Shown here: in pieces, positions 1 through 10,655 of the stretch
Position numbering within the stretch: the first letter of the stretch is position 1
Layout: each line of letters opens with the position of its first letter
Assembly (NCBI RefSeq): GCF_963576675.1
Contig: NC_088916.1
Coordinates: forward strand, 12,562,501-12,626,500
DNA length: 64,000 nt
Reading direction: 5' to 3'
From: Euphorbia lathyris
Lineage: Eukaryota > Streptophyta > Magnoliopsida > Malpighiales > Euphorbiaceae
Notes under the pieces: model-generated
Database searches by the model: none
Seen by the model: only the letters and a program-made list of their open reading frames with translations
Told to the model about the DNA's origin: nothing
Translations under genes and position numbers: made by a program

Positions 1-1572
1 GAAATAAAATTAACCGATCTCTTTGATGTCGTTGGGATGCGTGAAATTGGGGATTGGACATCCAGAAAAATCGGCTCGGGGGCTGTTGCGTTGTCCAGGT
101 AGTGCTGGGCGAATTTGGAGTAATTCGGAGAGTTCAGGGACTTGAGCAGAAATTTACCACCAAGTCAACAGCAAAATAGGACTAAATTGATGCTTTTGTG
201 GGACTTTCGGGCTCAATTTCGGGAGCTGTAGAGGTCGGATTATAGGGAAACGAAGGCTAGGATTTAAAGTTAGTGTGCGAAGGAAGAGTTTAGAACTGGA
301 ATTTCAGAAAAAGTTCGAGTAAATGAGTCGGAATAAATGATTGAAAATTGGGCGACAGAATAATTGTTTGATGGTTGAAAAAACCAAAAGCTTGATTCTG
401 TTTAAAAATTGAGAGTTCTAGAATTGATGTCAATAGAGAGATTAAAATTAATTTAGGCTAAAACGATCAGCTAACGAACTCTAAATAAAATTTGGAAAAC
501 GGCTCACCAGAAAGGTTGTTTGATGAATTTTTCAATGATTAAAAACTCAAAAGCTTGTTTCTGAGTCTTTTTAATTGATTGATATCAATAAAAAGTTTTT
601 AAACATGATTTGGAATAGGGGTGTAAACTAAAAATGACTCGAAAATGGGGTTTCGGTGATCTTGGTTTCACGGAAAATGCTTGAAGCTTTGAAGAACATA
701 ACAATGGTGAAATTTGATTTAGACTAAGAAAGCTTGAACCGAAAATTGGGTAATGATTTTACTGACTTAACTAAGAGATTGCAAAAAACGATTTGAGAAT
801 TGGTTGATTAAACTAAGAGAATTTCGGATTTGAAGTTTCTGAAAATTGGATCTTTTCTGAGGAACTGAAGATTAAAGAACTAATTCTGGGAATTGAGACC
901 TTGTTTAGACTAAATAGATGCTAAAGAACAATTTCTACGAATCTAAGGATTGATAAAGCGGCCGATTTTGGCAGAGAATTTGAGAGAAAAATTTGGATTG
1001 TCTGTGTTTGATTGATTTTTGAGTGGGGATTGGAATGAAAGAATTGACCTCCATTTATAGGATTTTGAGTAACAAATACCATGTTAGTGGCCCTTAAACT
1101 TCTCACCCATGATCCCATTACCTTCCCATTAGTTGAAGAAAGAAAGTGGCTGAGTTGGGAGTTGGAAGAATAGAGATAATGCCGTGAAAAACGTTCCTGT
1201 AATGTGTTGGACATGTTCAAACCCGTTTTTCAGCACTACTTCCCTTTGAAAAATTCTACCGGCTTCGTTTTAGCTCCGTTTTGCTCCGTTTTTTATATTC
1301 AGGAAAGCTAACATCCCGAACTTTCTAAAAAAAATAATAACTGTCTGATATCTTGCCGTTTTGGGGTCCGTTTTCGTTGTCGAAGTTGCTGGACGGGTTA
1401 CTGAAAAATGGTGCAAATTTGCCCCTGATTTTTATTATTTCTTTTTCTTTTCTTTTTATTTTTTTTATCATATTTTTATTTTGTTGAGAGATAATTTGAA
1501 TTAAATAAAAATAACTAGAGAGTAAAATTATAACCTATGCTAAAAATATAAAAAATTAAATTACCCCCAACA
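1..1572 (-). repeat. 3' LTR of the gypsy element (partial)
   Basis: Aligns by eye with 8454-10077 and ends ...CCCCCAACA at 1572. Against the right LTR it lacks a segment of about 47 bp (present near 8855-8903), lacks one copy of a 21-bp tandem duplication (near 9490-9530) and has about 20 extra bp near 563-585. These indels and scattered substitutions suggest the insertion is not very recent. A 99-codon open frame inside (921-1220) recurs in the other LTR and has no recognisable domain, so I treat the LTR as non-coding. Confidence 0.88.
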
Positions 1573-1583
1573 ATTGCCCCCTA
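1573..1583 (-). other. Polypurine tract next to 3' LTR
   Basis: On the minus strand the sequence reads AGGGGGCAAT directly before the LTR start TGTTGG. A purine-rich tract at this place primes plus-strand DNA synthesis in LTR retroelements. Confidence 0.6.
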
Positions 1584-2816
1584 TTTTATGTGTAAAATAT
1601 TTGAAAATGAATTTTGCACATAATTTTTTTTTTACCCGTCAGTACTGATTTTGTTGAAGTTGAAATTGTGTTCTTTGCAGCTTCCTCGTCATTTTCAGAC
1701 ATGATTTCTGCTGGATGATGGCTCAGAAAGAAAATAAAGATCACCGAGGTAAATTTGTATGAAAATTGACAGTGTGTGATGGAATTGCTGGATGACTTGT
1801 TGAATTTTTCTTTGAATTACAAGACATGTCCATCTGCTGCTGCATTTTCTGATATTGGAATCTCGATTTTTTGCTTGCTTCGGCTTTAACTGATATGCTT
1901 CGCTGCTGCTGAAATTTTCATCAATCACGCCATGTTTGTTGATGTTGAATAAGCTCGCGTCTGCCTCTATTTTCCTTCGTAACTAGGATCAATTTGCAAT
2001 CTGTTTTTTTTCTCATTTAAACAAAATAGCTGCTGCCATTTTATTTAAATAGTATAAAAATTGATCTTGAGTTGAGCTTATTCCTGAAAAATGTTGAAGT
2101 TGAATCGATTTATATCCATATAGATCTGTTGCTTACTGAAATTGGTTTAACTCCGTCTATGAATTCGCGACTTCACTTCCATTGTTAATAAACTTCTTTG
2201 AGCTACTGATTGGCGGAAATAAATTGAATTGTCACTTCTTTTTCTCAAGAATCATGATTGGCTAATATCCGTCTTGAATCTCTTGAGCTTGGAATTGAGA
2301 ATCCATTTGATGATATGGATATATCGTACATGACGGAACGTGCCCCCCGACGTCTTCGAGCTTGGATGCCCTCGGTGCTGTACATGTTGTTGTCTCGTAT
2401 TTGATGGGGACAAAACTGAGTGAGTGGACGACGGATCGGGTGGAAAATGCTACATTGAGCTTTTTTTTATCTCGATTGCTTTTTTTTTTATCTCGCAGCT
2501 CTTTTATTCTTTTTTAATTTTTTGGGACATGTAGACACACTTTTATTGTTTTTCTTCATTTTTATTTTTCTTTTCATTTATGTCTTTTATCATTTCGTTT
2601 TTTACACTTTTTTTTTGAAATGGATGTTTTATTACCTCTAAGCACACTAAAAATATCAATGATGCTAATTAACAACTTAAAAGAAAAACTAAAATGTAAA
2701 ATGATGCAAAAACGGAACAAAACAAAAAATAAAAGGCACCTCGTACCTTATTCGCATCTTTATTTTTTCTATAGCGGTTGATGCCACCGCTTTGTCCTTC
2801 ACCTGTGACAAAATCA
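1584..2816 (-). other. Non-coding 3' internal region of the gypsy element
   Basis: About 1.2 kb between the protease stop and the 3' LTR. It is T-rich on the plus strand (for example 2460-2620) with stops in all frames. RT, RNase H and integrase would be expected here in an autonomous element and are absent. I see no other feature. Confidence 0.6.
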
Positions 2817-5371
2817 TTAAACCTCTTCGATGAGAGGTTCATTGCTAACTGGCCTATGGTAAGACATAATGGTGCTCGTCTTGAAGATGCTATTCACTTG
2901 ATTGGCGCATGACTTGCTTTTTCCTTTAGTCTTGATCTTGATTGGACCAATATTATCTTCATATAATCGAGACTCCACCATATCTGAATGTGTCTCAATA
3001 GGTTTTTCATTTGCCCGAATCACCTCAACGTCATCCCCTTTCCAAAGTAGTAAAAGTTGGTGCAAAGATGACGGAATGCATGAGTCAGAGTGAATCCAAT
3101 CTTGACCGAGCAAAGCTTGATAACTTGCTGTAGAGCTCACCACAAAAAATGCCGCCATAGTGGTTTGGATACCGATGGTAAGTTGCACAGGTAAAACCCC
3201 ATACGTTTTAGCGACTTCACCAGTAAAAGCTGAAACATAAATTTCTGTCGTCATTATGTCGCTTAAGGATTTTCCGAGAGCTAGTGCCATCTTTAATGGC
3301 ATGATGTTAACGGCTGATCCATTATCAACTAGAACTCTCGATAAGGGCTTGCCATCAACGTGTGCTTTGACATATAATGGCTTAATATGGTGTGTCATCT
3401 GCGGAGTGGGTTTGTCAAAATAAACTTGTTTCATCTGATCTTCTAACGAAGATTTTATTGTAACACCACCTCGTCGTTCTTCTTGGACTTTGTTTCTTTC
3501 CTCCTTTGTATCTTCACTTCTGAAATTTATTGGTAAAATTAGAGAAGTAGCAGCACATCCAACGTGGATCAAAAGGTCTCTCACACGAATTTCCACTTTT
3601 TTCTTTTCTTTTATTTTTTCTTTCGAAACGTTGCTAGAATCGACACTAGACAACTCCATTTCATTTTTCCTTCTTTTTTCTGCCTCTCTCTTTCTTATTC
3701 TTCTTTTTGCATTTTTTGAGAGAGGTTGTGGAAATTTTTTATGTCGGTTGATGAACCATTTTTCGAGGGAAACTTGCGCCGGTGGAGTAACAAAGCGTGA
3801 TCGGCCTTGGTTTGCGCCACTTTTATTTTTATTTATTGGCTTTCGTTTTCTCCGTGGCTTTTCTTTCTCCTTGGCGGTTGGCAAAGTGCCCCTTGGTACC
3901 CAAATTTGGTTTGTCTTTGGATGGTCGAGGCTCCCTTTTCTCTGACTCGAGGTGTTGCTATGGACATTACGCTTAAGAGGTGACATCTCGATGGAAGTTG
4001 CATTTATCATGGTAGCGGCTGGAAATGGATCATCATCAATCAACATGCTCTTTTTCTTTTCAGGAAATTTAAGCACACCTTTGTTTATTCTATCCTGCAC
4101 TGCATTCTTAAAAACAAAGCAAGATTGTATGTCGTGGCTCCAACTATCATGATATTTACAATAAGTTTTTCCACTGGTGTCATCTCTCGATGGAATAATG
4201 TGTCCATGTGGTAAGGTGATAAAACCCTCTTTTAGCAAATAATCAAACAATTCTCCAGTTTTAGAAACATCAAATGTGTATTGCACATTTGTATTTCGTC
4301 TAACCACTTCGGGAGATTTTGGAATTTTTGCTAGCATTGGACAAACGCGGGATCCTGTTCTAGTTAGTTCGGCTATAGCTACCTCATGTGCCTCATTGGT
4401 TTCTATATCCTGATGGTAACTACCTATAGAGTTTTTCTTCCTACGATTATCCTCGCGCATTAATTCTTCATATTCTGACACTTTAGCAACAAGTTCATAA
4501 TAATCACAAAAATCAATGCCCTGGAATTTCTTCCTATTTTCAAACCCTAAGCCACGTTGAGCAATTTTAACAAACTCTATTTCAGGAATATTAACTCGAC
4601 ATCTATGCCTCATTTTCTTGAAACGATTAATACAACTTTCAACGGACTCACCTGAGCGCTGAACCGTACGAGATAGTTCGGCGAAACATACCTCCGGCTC
4701 AGTTCGATAGAACTGAGCATGAAATAATTGTTCCATACGACCCCAGCTTCTGACGGATTCGGGTTGTAATGTCGTATACCATGTGAAAGCCGGTCCAGTT
4801 AGTGGTCCAGGGAATAAATGCAAACAAAGCATATCGAAGTCTTACTCCGCACTAATCCCGCTGCATTGGAATGAAAATCGAGCAACATGCTCGATGGTAG
4901 ATTGTCCACTTTCACCTGAAAATAAAGAAAAATCTGGAATTCTAAAATTGTGAGGAAATGCGTATCGCTGGTCGTATTCCCTAGGGTAGGCTTTCTGAAA
5001 CTCCGGACGGTATACTTCACGGACCGTAGGTCCATAAATTTCTTGCACGATGTTCCGAATACGTTGCCTATCCTCCTCTTCATTACACATTTCACTCATC
5101 ACACCTGAAACACGAGATATGTTAGTATTATCACGATAATTCTCACGAATATTTTCATGAGTATATTCGCGGGTATGATCACGGTCTTGATTTCTCCACG
5201 TGCCCCCCAAACCACGGGCGTTGATGTCACCATAGTGCTCCGAGTGGGTATTAGGTCCGGTATTTGACCTGAAATGAGGTGCATTTGGGGGTATTGAAAA
5301 TTGTTCCGAGGTTCTTCGATCCCCTCGCTCATTAAATCCCATGTTTTCCTCCCGACTAGATGGTGGCCTAT
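2817..5371 (-). pseudogene. gypsy gag (C-terminal part) and aspartic protease
   Basis: Reads right to left as the continuation of the gag begun at 7598. It holds a plant retrotransposon gag domain (the capsid-like block with TGPAFTWYTTL around 4780-4800, followed by a long helical part), a basic linker (about 3700-3900) and a retropepsin-like protease with catalytic motif DNGS (near 3310-3325) and the downstream LGQDWIHS block (near 3095-3120). Frame is kept from 5371 to 2817 except for one stop (TAA, 4842-4844) in the capsid region; coding sequence resumes at once after it. The polyprotein ends at 2817 with no RT. Asn in place of Thr/Ser in the catalytic triad occurs in several plant gypsy proteases. 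The copy is inactive as it stands because of the stop and the LTR insertion upstream. Confidence 0.82.
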
Positions 5372-5607
5372 TGATAGGGGTATTTTACCCCTATCTTTTA
5401 GCGTGATTTACGGGTTGATTTTGGATAAAATAAATAAGTTTAATTACAAAAATAAAGTGCTTTTGATAAAATAAAGAAATAAAAATAAATCTCGTACTTT
5501 CAGTTTATTTTCCTCGTTTTTGATTAGTTTAGGAAATAAAAACGTCAAGCTAACTCGGCTCTCAAGTTGTGTATTTCAGGTACGAGAAATGAGCAAAAAT
5601 CCACTCC

Positions 5608-6062
5608 ATACGCGGGGCGTATAATCCCCTACGCGGGGCATGAAACATGGTGTCGATAATGATTGCCTTATCCGCAGAAGCCATGTGGAACTGACTCAGC
5701 ATACGCGGGGCGTATGACACATGTCGGCAATAATTGGCCTAATCCTGAAAGTCAGACTGCATTGTCTCCCAGAGTCAACTCTCCTTACGCGGGGCGTACC
5801 ACCATATACGCGGGGCGTAAAAGGCAGTTCTTCAACATAAAAAGATCAAAGACTCTTTTACGCGGGGCGTACTTCAGCTACGCATGGCGTAAAAGCACAA
5901 ATTCAAGCAATAAAACTCCAGAGACTCAAACACGCGGGGCGTACAACCCTTTACGTAGGGCGTACTTGAGACAACAAGACAACGAATTGGTCCACATGCA
6001 GGAGATTTCTGACGGAATGGGCATTTACGCGGGGCGTAGACCAATTTACGCGGGGCGTATCA
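5608..6062. repeat. Array of direct pairs of GC-rich motif TACGCGGGGCGTA (solo LTR)
   Basis: Copies of the 13-mer, all in the same orientation, sit near 5608, 5631, 5702, 5786, 5808, 5858, 5879, 5931, 5952, 6025 and 6047. Most form pairs 21-24 bp apart, separated by 50-90 bp of unrelated AT-rich sequence. Several copies vary at CpG sites (for example TACGTAGGGCGTA, TACGCATGGCGTA). A peptide YAGR recurs in one open frame across this array, but the copies occupy different frames, so it is unlikely to be the reason for conservation. Confidence 0.8.
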
Positions 6063-6137
6063 TAGGATTTCTGCACCAAATAATGTTGCTCCATACTTGT
6101 GCTTTGTGAAATTACAAACTTGCCCTTGCTTGATGTC

Positions 6138-6147
6138 TATAAATAAG
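6138..6147 (+). promoter_or_regulatory. TATA box of solo LTR
   Basis: TATAAATAAG lies about 770 bp into the LTR in sense orientation. The same block is present in reverse complement at about 20104-20113 in the LTR at 19080-20824. It is a likely start signal for LTR transcription. Confidence 0.5.
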
Positions 6148-7169
6148 AAGCTCTTGAACTTCATTTGACACCAATTACATACTAGAGAGCTACACTATAC
6201 TCTTTTCTTTCCTTGTAATTTAGATTCAGATTTTGTAAGTTAAGCTCTCCCCCTCGAGAGCTTGTTCGTTGTTCCGGCGTTCCATTGACGTTCCGTTCCG
6301 CCATTCGTCACCAAGCTCGAGAGTTCCACCTCCACGACCTAGGAGACGGCTTTGAGTCCGGTTAGCTAGTTCCAATGGCGGATTCTCCCTTTTTACTTGC
6401 TAATTAGCTTGTACTCTTCCTATGTACTAGGCTTGGTTGTATTTCACCTAATCACTTTCCATATTTATAATTTATGATTTATAATCTCTATTTCCCTTTA
6501 TGTGTTAGTGTTTATTGCTTATTTTGATATTGATAATTGATTATTGTGTAGGAGAACGCGATTGCCACCGCCCTTCGGGCTATCTTTAGGGAATTATATA
6601 GGTGTTGCCTTACCGGAAGTGACAAACCGAAAACCGTAGGAATTGACAAGCCACGGAACTTACGGGCCCTAGTTTCTAATTCCCCCGCATTAGACACGCC
6701 TTGACTAGGAATCACGTAGTCTAAGTGCTTCATGGTTCGGTGCTACTACACTTGGTCGTCTTTGCAAGAGTAAACTATTATCCGTATACAATTAGAGTTA
6801 TTATTTATCATGGTTATAACTTATCATATTCATCCCACTTCATAGAGTTTTAGCTACATAAATCTGTGTCGCCAATAGTGAGGAATAGTGTGTAGTTGTG
6901 TCTTACTTAACCCCAAAGTAATTACCGCTTAAATAACATACGAAACCGAGTCGTCTAATACTTGTAATTATAAATCCCGTGGATTCGATACCCGGTCTTA
7001 ACCGGATTATTACTTGATACGACGGGGTACACTTGCCCCTAAGTAGTCGTAGCGTCTAAGTAGAGTCAAGAGCAATTTATAAAGACCACATCCATAGACA
7101 TAGCACATTCACCGCAATACACATTAAATCGTCGTAATAAACTCTACCACTAGGCCATACGCCCTATCA

Positions 7170-7598
7170 CCTATATCGGTCGCCTTGGGGAGTGCCTTCC
7201 CTTGTGTTATCTGAAACATTGTGAGAATTCAAATTTTTAGCATAAATTTCAGCACACCTATCTGGGATTCTATTCATCTCATCGGTGAGATTATTAATCC
7301 TGTTTTCCAAATTGGGTTGTCTCCAAGCTTGCATCATCTCAGTTTGAGCTTTAACATTTTGCGACATATCGGCTACAAACCTTTCCATGTTGCCCATATG
7401 GGCCTCTTGTCTCGCAAAAAATGCGTTAAAGTCCAGTTGTGGCAGTGACGTCCGATGAACGTCTTCCAAGTGGCTCACGGTCTCGGCAACATAACCCTCG
7501 AGTGCATTCGTGTCCACGTTTGTATCTTCATTCCTCTTCTGATTTTCATCAGACTCTGGAACGTGTAATTCTTGACTTGTATTTTTCTTGGGTGGCAT
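7170..7598 (-). pseudogene. gypsy gag N-terminal part
   Basis: Starts at ATG 7598 (MPPKKN...), chosen because the in-frame upstream extension is hydrophobic AT-rich sequence unlike gag. It encodes an acidic, helical N-terminal gag segment of about 140 residues with conserved spacing (for example ARQEAHMGNMERF) that runs straight into the solo LTR at 7169. The frame continues beyond the LTR at 5371. The interruption removes the ability to make full gag from this copy. Confidence 0.75.
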
Positions 7599-7969
7599 TG
7601 TAAACAACAAATAATATTTAAGAAAGTTTGGAAATAAAACACTAAAGTAGAATATCACGGCAATAAAATACCACATAAATACACTACTAAAATAATTAAC
7701 TTTTGGTTAAATAATTTAGTAATGGAAAAAAATTTAAACCTCAAAATAGGAAAAAATTTGGTGAAAAATTTTCGGTACTAGAAAAAAAATGTTTCGGGTC
7801 CCACTGGGCGTGCCAAAAATTGTTGGCGCTAGCTAACAAATTTTGGTGATAGTGAAGTGGGGCAGAAAAAGGAGTGCGGAAAAATTATGGATATGAAAAA
7901 ATAAGCCTAGGTGCAATTTTTGGTAGTTTTTTAAAAAATGTTTTTGGTCCCACTGGGCGTGCCAAAATT
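7599..7969 (-). other. Leader of gypsy element with duplicated primer-binding site
   Basis: The untranslated leader holds two copies of an 18-nt primer site (minus strand TGGCACGCCCAGTGGGAC) at 7947-7964 and 7798-7815. Each is followed on its LTR side by a TGTTGGCG start. The copies are 149 bp apart and the sequence before each is loosely alike, so a tandem duplication across the LTR edge is likely. Only the right copy borders the full LTR. I have not assigned the matching tRNA. Confidence 0.65.
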
Positions 7970-10077
7970 TGTTGGCGATATTTTCGAAATATCTCAATTT
8001 TCAACCTTGATACGCGTTTGTGGGGATTAAAAATGGTCAAAATAATGCGGACGTGCCAGAGAAGCTAGTTCTCAAAGGGTAAAATGGTAATTAAATGAAG
8101 TAAATAAATAAAATGCGCCTAAATTACTTGAATTCTAAACGAAAAACGATTGACGACCGTTACAAGGACTGAAAATAAAAACAACGGTCTTGGACCCCGA
8201 CGTTACTTGACAGGTCGGTCGGAAAATTTTTTTAAGATAAGTACCAAAAATAAAAATAATAAAACAACACAAAGATATAATTTTTTTTTAATTTTTTTTT
8301 AATTTTCTTTATATTTTTATTGATTTTGTAAATATTTTTCAATATTTTTTGTATTACAAATAATAATAAAGCATGAAAATTACAACTTAAAAAGAAATAA
8401 TAACTTTAAAGCTAGAAATGTAAATAAGTCACAAAAACAAATATGTACGGGATGAAATAAAATTAACCGATCTCTTTGATGTCGTTGGGATGCGTGAAAT
8501 TGAGAATTGGACCTCCAGAAAATCGGCTCGGGGGCTGTTGCGTTGTCCAGGTAGTGCTGGGCGAATTTGGAGTAATTCGGAGAGTTCAGGGACTTGAGCA
8601 GAAATTTACCACCAAGTCAATAGCAAAATGGGATTAAATTGATGCTTTTGTGGGACTTTCGGGCTCAATTTCGGAAGCTGTAGAGGTCGGATTATAACAA
8701 AACGAAGGCTAGTATTTAAAGTTAGTGTGCGAAGGAAGGGTTTAGAACTGGAATTTCAGAAAAAGTTCGAGTAAATGAGTCAGAATAAATTATTGAAAAT
8801 TGGGCGACAGAATAATTGTTTGATGGTTGAAAAAACCAAAAGCTTGATTCTGTTTCGTGGAGGGTACTTTAGGGGCGATTTAGAAGGCTATAGGATGTCG
8901 TTTAAAAATTGAGAGTTCTAGAATTGATGTCAATAGAGAAATTAAAATTAATTTGGGCTAAAACGATCAGCTAACGAACTCTAAATAAAATTTGGAAAAC
9001 GGCTCACCAGAAAGGTTGTTTGATGAATTTTTCAATGATGAAAAACTCAAAAGCTTGTTTCTGATCAATAAAAAGTTTCTAAACATGATTTGGAATAGGG
9101 GTGTAAACTAAGAATGACTCGAAAATGGGGTTTCGGTGATCTTGGTTTCACGGAAAATGATTGAAGCTTTGAAGAACATAACAATGGTGAAATTTGAGTT
9201 AGACTAAGAAAGCTTGAACCGAGGATTGGGTAATGATTTTACTGACTTAACTAAGAGATTGCAAAAAACGATTTGAGAATTGATTGATTAAACTAAGAGA
9301 ATTTCGGATTTGAAGTTTCTGAAAATTGGAAGCTTTTCTGAGGAACTGAAGATTAAAGAACTAATTCTGGGAATTGAGACATTGTTTAGACTAAATAGAT
9401 GCTAAAGAACGATTTCTACGAATCTAAGGATTGATAAAGAGTCCGATTTTGGCAGAGAATTTGAGAGAAAAATTTGGATTGTCTGTGTTTGATTGATTTT
9501 TGAGTGTGTTTGATTGATTTTTGAGTGGGGATTGGAATGAAAGGGTTGACCTCTATTTATAGGATTTTGAGTAACAAATCTCATGTTAGTGGCCCTTAAA
9601 TTTCTCACCCATGATCCCATTACCTTCCCATTAGTTGAAGAAAGAAAGTGGCTGAGTTGGGAGTTGGAAGAATAGAGATAATGTCGTGAAAAACGTTCTT
9701 GTAATGTGTTGGACATGTTCCAACCCGTTTTTCAAAGCACTATTTCCCTTTGAAAAATTCTGCCGGTTTCGTTTTAGCTCCGTTTTGCTCCGTTTTTGAC
9801 ATTCCGGAAAGCTAACTTTCCGAACTTTCTAAAAAAAATAATAACTATCTGATATCTTACCGTTTCGGGGTCCGTTTTCGTTGTCGAAGTTGCTGGACGG
9901 GTTACTGAAAATGGTGCAAATTTGCCCCTGATTTTTATTATTTCTTTTTCTTTTCTTTTTATTTCTTTTTTTATCATATTTTTATTTTGTTGAGAGATAA
10001 TTTGAATTAAATAAAAATAACTATAGAGTAAAATTATAACCTATGCTAAAAATATAAAAAATTAAATTACCCCAACA
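7970..10077 (-). repeat. 5' LTR of the gypsy element
   Basis: 2108 bp, TGTTGGCG...CCCCAACA. The left boundary is set by the primer site 5 nt away and the right one by comparison with 1572. It holds a T/A-rich stretch near 8280-8350 and a 21-bp tandem duplication near 9490-9530 that the other LTR lacks. Confidence 0.9.
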
Positions 10078-10384
10078 CTACCATAAAGTCTTTCTATGCA
10101 AAATGCTTTATACTAGGAAACTCACAACTTGGCGCACTGCCCTACTTCTTTTTTGAACCTTGCCTTTCCTTCAACTTTTATCAACCTTACCTAATCTTGA
10201 TTGAATCAATTCTTTTAGTACTAGATTAGCAGTAAATTGATCATGTATGCTAGATAGCTATGATGAGACCACAAATGTAAGAAAATCTCATTTACGCGAG
10301 CATTTGGTTAAAACCAAATGACTGAACCAATCTTATTAAGTGTTGTTAATTTAGAGTAGTCTGCATTTGTCTAACTTTTGGCTA
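10078..10384. other. Ancestral sequence between gypsy and copia insertions
   Basis: No coding potential recognised. It is continuous with 15562 onward once the copia element is removed, so it may be intron or flank of the LysRS-like gene whose exon lies at 15617-15704. Confidence 0.3.
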
Positions 10385-10389
10385 GTAAT

Positions 10390-10607
10390 TATTAACAACA
10401 CCAAAGAGAGAAAAAGTAACTGAATCTTGAATTCATCTTATTAAATAATAGACACAAGTCTAGTTTATATAGAAAAGTACAATTGGAATGTTCTAGATCA
10501 CTAGATAATAACAAACAGCAGTAACAAACTTTTACCTACTCCTTTTTATTCTATTTTTATTCCTTTTTGATTCTGTTTTTATTCCTCTTTGACAGCTGTC
10601 TTTAATA
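10390..10607 (-). repeat. 3' LTR of copia element
   Basis: 218 bp. On the sense (minus) strand it reads TATTAAAGACAG... to ...GTTGTTAATA, that is, TA...TA ends instead of TG...CA. It is bounded outside by GTAAT and inside by the purine tract. Confidence 0.9.
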
Positions 10608-10620
10608 GCCACCCCTAAAG
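10608..10620 (-). other. Polypurine tract of copia element
   Basis: The minus strand reads CTTTAGGGGTGGC directly before the 3' LTR. Confidence 0.65.
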
Positions 10621-10655
10621 CTTAATCACTTCTTCTACTCTTCAGTATCCTCCCC

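Larger units (their letters stand above)
5372..7169 (+). mobile_element. Solo LTR of an Athila-like retrotransposon inserted in gypsy gag
   Basis: Starts TGATAGGGG and ends ...CCCTATCA, flanked by a 5-bp TSD CCTAT (5367-5371 and 7170-7174). It is homologous to the LTRs at 19080-20824 and 28079-29841 but in the opposite orientation, so its sense strand is plus. It contains a terminal palindrome (5373-5395), direct pairs of the GC-rich 13-mer (5608-6062), a TATA box (6138-6147) and the conserved U5-like end. No internal region remains, as expected after LTR-LTR recombination. Insert plus duplicated TSD is 1803 bp, a multiple of three, so the host gag frame is the same on both sides. Confidence 0.93.
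1..10077 (-). mobile_element. Ty3/gypsy LTR retrotransposon, gag-protease only (non-autonomous), left LTR cut by window edge
   Basis: Two homologous LTRs flank an internal region whose only coding content is gag and aspartic protease on the minus strand. The right LTR (7970-10077) has TGTTGG/CCAACA ends and is the 5' LTR. A primer site lies 5 nt from it (7947-7964) and a G-rich polypurine tract abuts the left LTR (1573-1583). The left LTR starts before the window, since base 1 corresponds to base 8454 of the right copy, so about 480 bp and the outer TSD are missing. No RT, RNase H or integrase can be read between 1573 and 2816 or elsewhere. Such gag-only elements normally depend on a relative for replication; that dependence is inferred. 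Confidence 0.88.

Noticed and set aside
921..1220. 99-codon open frame repeated at 9402-9716 in both gypsy LTRs (MSNTLQERFSRHYLYSSN...)
   Set aside because: Conserved only because the LTRs are copies of each other; no domain and indels change its length. No evidence of translation.
3490..3945. Plus-strand frame of 151 codons with hydrophobic character
   Set aside because: Antisense to the lysine/arginine-rich linker of gag; composition artefact.
5608..6062. CRISPR-like array of short repeats with unique spacers
   Set aside because: Plant nuclear LTR context, repeat of only 13 bp, uneven spacing, paired layout, no cas genes.
5663..6109. Open frame with repeated YAGR peptide across the GC-motif array
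   Set aside because: The motif falls in different frames in other LTR copies and in inverted orientation elsewhere, so DNA-level conservation explains it better.
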